DNA from: Saccoglossus kowalevskii
Lineage: Eukaryota > Hemichordata > Enteropneusta > Harrimaniidae
Reading direction: 5' to 3'
Length of the DNA stretch: 13,963 bases
Assembly (NCBI RefSeq): GCF_000003605.2
Contig: NW_003134838.1
Span: forward strand, 625,807-639,769
Shown: one piece after another, positions 9,063-13,963 of the stretch
Layout of the letters: each line of letters begins with the position of its first letter
Position numbering within the stretch: position 1 is the first letter of the stretch
Program-made: the position numbers and the translations under genes
The notes under the pieces: model-generated
The model's input: the letters and a program-made list of their open reading frames with translations, nothing else
Told to the model about the DNA's origin: nothing
The model's database searches: none

Positions 9063-10310
9063 TGAAATTATTCAAATTAGGTACTGCAAATGCAATTGAC
9101 CGTTGATGGTGTTCATTGTAAACGTGTCTAAACTCGCAGATTGCACACATGATGAACTAGTATCACAACCTAAATAGTTTATTTCTGAAAGTGATATTTC
9201 TTGATCAATTAAAAAATTGCAAAATTAATTCCAATGTATAAAAAATATTCAGCATCAGAAGTCGAAAACTACCATCCTATCTCCATTTCACCTGTCTTTA
9301 CTAGAATATTCGAATCTCCTGGTCATAAGAAGCTGTTTTTTTTCGACATTATAACCAAAACTTACTTCTGCTTTCGTGCAAAAATAACCTTGGTAAATAT
9401 AACGAACGATATTGCTGAACTGAACAGGAGGTGCAAATTGGAACGCGATGGTTTTCGAGGTGCAATTACCATCACGGAAACATAACGTTCATGTAAATGG
9501 AAGTTTGTCGGATCGCCAACACATTTCATGCTGATGCCCTCGGGGTTTCAGCTTGGACTCTCTGCTTTTTCTAATTTTCTTTCACGATATATGCAATTCA
9601 TCTAATATTTTCAAGTTAGTTTTGCCATTACGAATTGATTTTTTTCATATCCGACAAATCCCAACTTAATTTGAATGTCCTCGATAATGCTTGATTATTA
9701 AGTTTGTCTCATTTGACATACTGTATTGAAATATGTTGTCCATGAACTGCGAATGTCGGGCATTTATCAAGTTTGTAAAATGCGAGTGGGTGTGTTAAAC
9801 ATCGACGTTCTGCACATACTCTAAACCAATATATTCACATAATACGTATTGTATTAGGTCATCACCCAATGATAATTTCATTGTATCAGCTGTTAATATG
9901 AAAATAACCCAGACTTAGTTACCTCAATCTATAGTGCATCTGTGGAACAATCTGCTTTATTCTATTAAACACTTAAAGTCGGGTTCAAATGTTCTTTTAA
10001 CCATCATTTGCTTGAAGCAGCTAATTTTCTTTTTATTTAAAATTAATAAACGATAATTATTCATGTTGATATGTTAATATTTATTTAAATATTCGTTACA
10101 ATAGCTTCTATTTTTTGTCCCTTTTCTGCCAATTACCGTGATTAATTGCTCATACGGTTGAATATATATGTATTCATTACTTTTAATTAATTACTTTTTT
10201 CTCTGTTTTGCCGCTATGTTTGTTTCCACTAGCCCAAAGATTTGGCTGGATGAGTTGATCTCTGCAGTGTTTATATCTAATGTGTTACTCCCCTTAGTAT
10301 TAGTATCCAG
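9063..10310 (+). mobile_element. dead 5'-truncated LINE, CR1/jockey-group ORF2 remnant
   Basis: Pieces of non-LTR reverse transcriptase appear in order on the plus strand, in shifting frames. Around 9105-9165 is DGVHCK followed by KLADCTHDELV, matching the GxDGI block. From 9219 comes KLIPMYKK, then VENYHPISISPVFTRIFE (9261-9314), equal to the NYRPISLLP block, then a VNITNDIAE block near 9392. After a frame change comes HVNGSLSDRQHIS (9490-9528), then a decayed motif B and LLFLI region (9535-9620), normally GVPQGSxLGPLLFLIYIND. The FADD active-site motif that should follow is lost. Near 9940-10020 is LWNNLLYSIKHLKSGS, the typical C-terminal WNSLP...IK block. After that the sequence is 3'-untranslated-like to about 10310. 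Many stops and frameshifts, loss of motif A and no 5' part show it is inactive. Confidence 0.85.
9234..9485 (+). pseudogene. longest surviving frame of the LINE reverse transcriptase
   Basis: This 83-codon frame is the best-preserved part of the LINE above. It holds the fingers block, with ENYHPISISPVFTRIFE at residues 11-27, and, after a short internal loss, the VNITNDIAE block at about residues 53-61. The first ATG is an internal methionine of the original protein and not a start: the same frame upstream reads KLIP. Motif A (the F-x-D-x-x-K-A-F-D aspartate) should follow but is replaced by unrelated residues and a stop at 9485. Confidence 0.75.
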
Positions 10311-11738
10311 TATATAAGCTTGTCATTAACCACACCAAATAATCTATCTTTTAGACAAATAGCACACGCTACTCATATCAAGACGAAAATAACATATAAT
10401 GTCATTAAATGCCGTTCCCACCTAGTTTATGATTACTGTTATATTATGTGTAACATTTTATTGGAAAACATTATTCATTTCTCACGCTTGATTTCATGTA
10501 AATTTTACAAATGAAATATTCCATGATGATAATAAATCGGATACTGTGCGAATTGATTCAAGGAGTCTAAAGACTGAACGAATTGAACTAATGGGACATT
10601 GCGGTATTCGAGATTGTTGCCGCGTTCGCACTTGAAAGGTCCAAGCAATTTACAACAGGTACCAATCTTTCTATACCCCAATGGGCCCATGTTGAACAAA
10701 ATGACAGTTGCGCAACGATTCAATGAAATAGTTAATAATGACAATTGTAATCGTTATTTTGTAACCATGGCAACCACAAATGAGTTATGATCAAGTTAAG
10801 TCGTATTTGATAATCTAATTTGATGATATCTGTAAACGTGAATTTAAAGAATGTCCACTGCCCTTGGCGATATATGTAAACCGTAAAGTTACGTCACTGT
10901 ACTAATTAGATGACTTACAATAGCGATTGCAGCGTAACACTATCACCATGTGCTGTGGAGTAACGTGTGTTCAAACACACTTAGAACTAGACAATGTTTT
11001 AATGTTCTTCGCAATATACTCTATATGTTCCGTGAGCATTGCAAGCGTTTACCTCTTCCCGTTAATCACGATAATTCGTATAAATACAACTGACAATGCT
11101 GCTTTTATGTACAGCTGTAGTTTTCCCTAAAGATACCCAACCACTCTTAGTTCATTCACAATTTCGATGCTGACAACTCACCATCAGTGTAATGTTCTTA
11201 ACAACCACATTACGTGCCAAACAGACTGTTAATAGTCCATCTATTGTAGGTAGAAGGTCATGGATGTTCTTATCCATTTTCTCGCACGATGGTACATTTC
11301 ACGGGATAGCATTTTCTGTTTTTGAAAATGCACAGTGATGCATAAGCATAAATACTACATTAGCCATTCTTAGTCGACCTGTTCCGATATCACCATGGAA
11401 ACCAATATGCCTCTCTGCCAGCTTAAACAATAGTAAGCAATACACAAGCATAAGTGAGTTATGTGTGTACATGACTTTTGCATTACTCTTGTGTAGACAC
11501 ATATACACAGAATAAAAGCTTCCCCTTATGGTATGATCTATTTATGTTCTAGTTTGTTATACATATATACCCGTGCATTTGTTTGTATTATTTGTCTTTC
11601 TCGTTAATAGGGAACTGCATTTTGTAATAATATTTATTAAAATTATCTTGTTTATCTAAATACCTTTACCGACCATTATCTGTTGCATTTGTTCATAGAT
11701 TATTTATCGTACCAAGAAAAAAATGTGATCTTCAATAG
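10311..11738. other. spacer between the LINE and the ankyrin exon
   Basis: No supported gene. Opposed frames at 10505-10744 (-) and 10599-10790 (+), and others at 10320-10514, 10927-11130 and 11299-11508, have no recognisable content. An exact RFX X-box motif is at 10761-10774. If the ankyrin exon is real, the 3' part of this stretch would be upstream intron or promoter. Confidence 0.45.
10761..10774. promoter_or_regulatory. perfect RFX X-box motif
   Basis: GTAACCATGGCAAC fits the X-box consensus GTNRCC-N(0-3)-RGYAAC at every defined position, as GTAACC-AT-GGCAAC. In animals RFX factors bind this to control ciliary genes, usually within a few hundred bases of the start site. The nearest gene-like feature, the ankyrin exon, begins about 1 kb downstream on the plus strand. 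No ciliary gene is visible, so the role is open. Confidence 0.4.
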
Positions 11739-11956
11739 GAATCGATAAGATGAAGTCATCCGAAGATATTATTAACTCGAAGATGAAAATAGCAATTGAA
11801 AATGGTGATACAGATCTGGCAAGAAAGCTGTTGACTAAAGGGGCAGACCCAAATGTGATAGAAATGGTAAATGCATGTTATTTTCCTTCATGTACTTACA
11901 AATCTACTTTAGATTTGCGGATTAACACCGGAAACATGGCCGCTCTGATTGAATAA
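11739..11956 (+). CDS. ankyrin-repeat protein, N-terminal exon or truncated gene fragment
   Basis: The ATG at 11750 opens a 68-codon frame; an in-frame TGA lies just upstream, and TTCAATAG at 11731-11738 is a possible splice acceptor. Residues 11-37 (KMKIAIENGDTDLARKLLTK, then GADPNVI) are a clear second half of an ankyrin repeat, A-x-x-N-G-x-x-x-x-x-x-x-L-L-x-x-G-A-D-P-N. Residues 52-68 (STLDLRINTGNMAALIE) look like the first part of the next repeat, normally TPLHLA...G. The two repeat glycines (19 and 61) are 42 residues apart rather than 33, so about 9 extra residues sit between repeats. The frame ends at TAA TGA just before the expected LLL of repeat two. Alternatively GTAAAT at 11867 is a donor, which ends the exon after residue 39 in phase 0. 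Ankyrin repeats mediate protein-protein contacts; the specific gene is not recognisable. Confidence 0.6.
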
Positions 11957-12209
11957 TGACAGATGATCGGGTAAAACGTCCCAAATATTTGTTTCGTGAT
12001 TTCAGACACATTATATCTGTACATTAAAGTTCGTAAAGCCACTGAACTGACCCCCATCAAGTTTTAAATCGTGTTATATACAATGCATACACGCTACATT
12101 GTCCATCATTCACGTTATTATGCCATAGACACATCAAGCTATAATCATAATTCCCATTTACATGTCAATTACATTTTCCCGTGGCGTCTTCGCTCATTAT
12201 ATATATATA
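11957..12209. other. spacer after the ankyrin frame
   Basis: No further ankyrin-like residues are found in any plus-strand frame after the tandem stops, and no polyadenylation signal close to the stop stands out. A short TA run lies at about 12200-12210. Confidence 0.45.
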
Positions 12210-12650
12210 CACAGACCCAGACATAAATATTTAATGAAAAATAAAATCCAAAGCTTTTTAATCCACACTGATACAATTAATATGTTTGCCGCTGTCAGTG
12301 CGAGAAAACGAGTAACAATGTGTAATGTTAACTACATACAGAAGGTGTATTCCGATTGAAACGATTAATCAAAGTGACAACATCATCTTCATATGCATTA
12401 GCAATACAATGCCTTGGAGAATTTAGATGTATTTTTGTCTAGTGGGAGCTAACTTTGATAAAGAACATATTAATTTTACTGCAATGATTAAATCTGTGGC
12501 ATTTAGAGATAAAGAATTACCAGATAATGAACCCGTGTGATATGAAATAAGACATCGACCAAAAGAAACAGAGCGCATAAAACGATATGCTTGGTGAATT
12601 CTGTCAAAATCTTTTTTTTGATCAAGTACCACAACTCCATGTGTTACTCA
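12210..12650 (-). mobile_element. dead LINE, L1/Tx1-like reverse transcriptase fragment
   Basis: On the minus strand, VVLDQKKDFDRIHQAY (start of the 12632-12423 frame) matches reverse-transcriptase motif A, usually LDQEKAFDRV, with the catalytic first Asp present. It is followed by SFGRCLIS (FGFGxxFI) and SLNATDLIIAV, like the LYxNAxSxVxVNG stretch. A TRQ near 12435 may be the remains of motif B, GVRQGCPLSP. After a frame change, ANAYEDDVVTLINRFN (12349-12402) is motif C, normally AYADDV, with both catalytic Asp residues intact and Ala replaced by Glu. Only about 15 codons separate the motif B remnant from motif C, far fewer than usual, so DNA has been deleted. SGKHIN and KKLWI further on (12240-12305) may continue the match. 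The element differs in type and orientation from the one at 9063. Confidence 0.75.
12423..12632 (-). pseudogene. reverse transcriptase motif A-B frame of the L1/Tx1-like LINE
   Basis: This 69-codon frame is the longest intact part of the minus-strand LINE. Motif A is at its start (residues 3-11, LDQKKDFDR; the usual KAF is KDF). The first residue is not a true start, because the LINE match (VV before LDQ) continues upstream of it. It stops at 12423 just after the motif B remnant; the motif C piece lies downstream in another frame. No complete protein can be made from it. Confidence 0.7.
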
Positions 12651-13963
12651 ATGTTCGTACATTGAAATGTTCCTCCTAATTAAACCTTATATTTGCATAC
12701 CTAAGCTGTATGATAAGCGGAAAGATTATTTTTTTCCGTCGGTATGTTTCAAGTAACATTCTCCCAGCTACAGCTAATGGTTCACATATTTCCCATCTTT
12801 TAAAAACTATGCAGAGCATGTCTGTCATATGACGATTTACGATATATCTCACTAGTTGCAAACCTAGTGATGCAAGATTAATCGAAAAACAGACTGGTTA
12901 AAACCTTTTTTAAAAACACGAATAGATAATTAGCAAATAAGACTTGTCTGTCAAGGAAACTATGCGAGACATTACGACTTAATATAAATCACTTATGATA
13001 TATAGATCTTTATTACTTGAAATGAATATAAGTCAGCAAGGAATGCTTACTCATTTCGGACACCTGGTTCCAATGTTGAGACGTCAGTCTTAGGGAAGGT
13101 CTTTTAACTATTCCAATGTAAACTAATTTTAGGTTGAAGCCAGTTTTTAAGTCCGATGATGTCGCCAAAAACAAGTAATAACTGCCCTGGTACATGACAC
13201 ATGTAGAACACAATTATTATTAACGCCAGTGAAAAGATATGTGATCTAACTCATTCGGTGACACGTCAAAACCAGGCAAGTTGCTTGACTACACACTTCA
13301 ACGTTGATGGTACAATTAAAGTCATTGCAGTCCTCTTCACAAAGTCATGCCAATTCCCGTAAAAGAAAAAAGTAGCGGGAGTGTAAAGATACACACATTA
13401 CTGAGTACTTTTACGTAATTTTACAGGGTTTGGGTTTAAACTGTCACTTTTCCACACACACCAATCACTTTCACCGAGGTATTTATGTGGCATACGTATC
13501 ACGGTTTCTTTATATTATTTTTTTAATCAGAAGTGCAGTTACCTTTCCTGTGTATAAATATGAGTAGTTTGCGCACATTTCTGCTCCCAAGTATCTCACC
13601 TAATTTGCAAGCTTATAAATTGGTGAGATCGGCGTGATTCGGCGAATATGTGACGGCGTCCTTATGACCTGTATGCACACCGTTAACACAATCAACGAGA
13701 AAAACACCATAACACGTCACATGATTCTCGGATTGATTAGCCGATAATGTTGAGATTCTAAGTAAAATATAATATACAAACTTCTTTAGTTCATGGCTAT
13801 GGACATATGTAAGGCAGTGCTCAATAGTACGCCGATTTTTTCGGGCGCAATGAAATGAAATGTAAGGGAAATTTGTGTGATTGTCAATGTTGATTGGTAC
13901 CTCTCTAGACATGCCTGTATTAAAAGAAAACGTGTCCGTAACAATTGCAACTACCCGAATCAT
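12651..13963. other. spacer at the right edge, nothing identified
   Basis: The minus-strand frame at 12676-12861 lies where the 5' continuation of the L1-like element would be, but I can match no block of it with confidence. The minus-strand frame at 13013-13213 has no recognised content. The 116-codon minus-strand frame at 13613-13963 begins exactly at the window edge and may extend beyond it. It shows no domain, transmembrane segment or repeat that I recognise, and I do not call it a gene. Confidence 0.45.

Noticed and set aside
10080-10103. AATATTT/AAATATT palindrome near the LINE 3' end
   Set aside because: Pure A/T palindromes of this size are common by chance in AT-rich DNA.
13613-13963. 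116-codon minus-strand frame open at the window edge
   Set aside because: It could continue outside the window, but nothing in its translation matches a known family; listed only as part of the edge spacer.

Overview
This is non-coding, AT-rich DNA from a eukaryotic, most likely animal, genome. The supporting evidence is the absence of any long open frame over 14 kb, decayed non-LTR retrotransposons of two types, short inverted-repeat DNA elements, an animal-type ankyrin-repeat exon, and intron- or spacer-like sequence elsewhere. The repeat style, with small TTAA-flanked elements, a hAT-like end and CR1/jockey-group LINE debris, resembles an invertebrate such as a mollusc or other lophotrochozoan. 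That assignment is an inference. No bacterial operon, rRNA, tRNA or CRISPR array is visible.

Layout. Positions 1-1792 hold no recognisable gene, but include one end of a TTAA-type inverted-repeat element at 466-503 and a paired CRE-like site at 1729-1747. A complete small TTAA-flanked element lies at 1793-2097, and a much shorter relative at 3812-3903; the three copies form a family visible inside the window. Between the two complete copies are a perfect DR1 nuclear-receptor-type site and two small local duplications. A GC-rich block at 4240-4346 looks like the end of a hAT-like transposon. Positions 5673-5808 look like a short retroposed tail with a poly(A) run and a 7-bp target duplication. 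A possible fragment of a LINE endonuclease is on the minus strand at 6104-6200.

Positions 9063-10310 are a dead, 5'-truncated CR1/jockey-group LINE on the plus strand, recognisable from before the reverse-transcriptase fingers to the C-terminal end of ORF2. Positions 11739-11956 hold the only piece that looks like host protein coding sequence, an exon-like frame with one and a half ankyrin repeats that ends at tandem stop codons. Positions 12210-12650 on the minus strand are a second dead LINE of a different, L1/Tx1-like type, with the A, B and C motifs of reverse transcriptase partly preserved. The last 1.3 kb shows nothing identifiable.

There is no sign of genes working together here. The window reads as an intergenic or intronic stretch built up by repeated small insertions, possibly touching one ankyrin-repeat gene or pseudogene. 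The most interesting signal is the TTAA-flanked element family, with its CpG-rich ends and an embedded start-codon/splice-donor arrangement.
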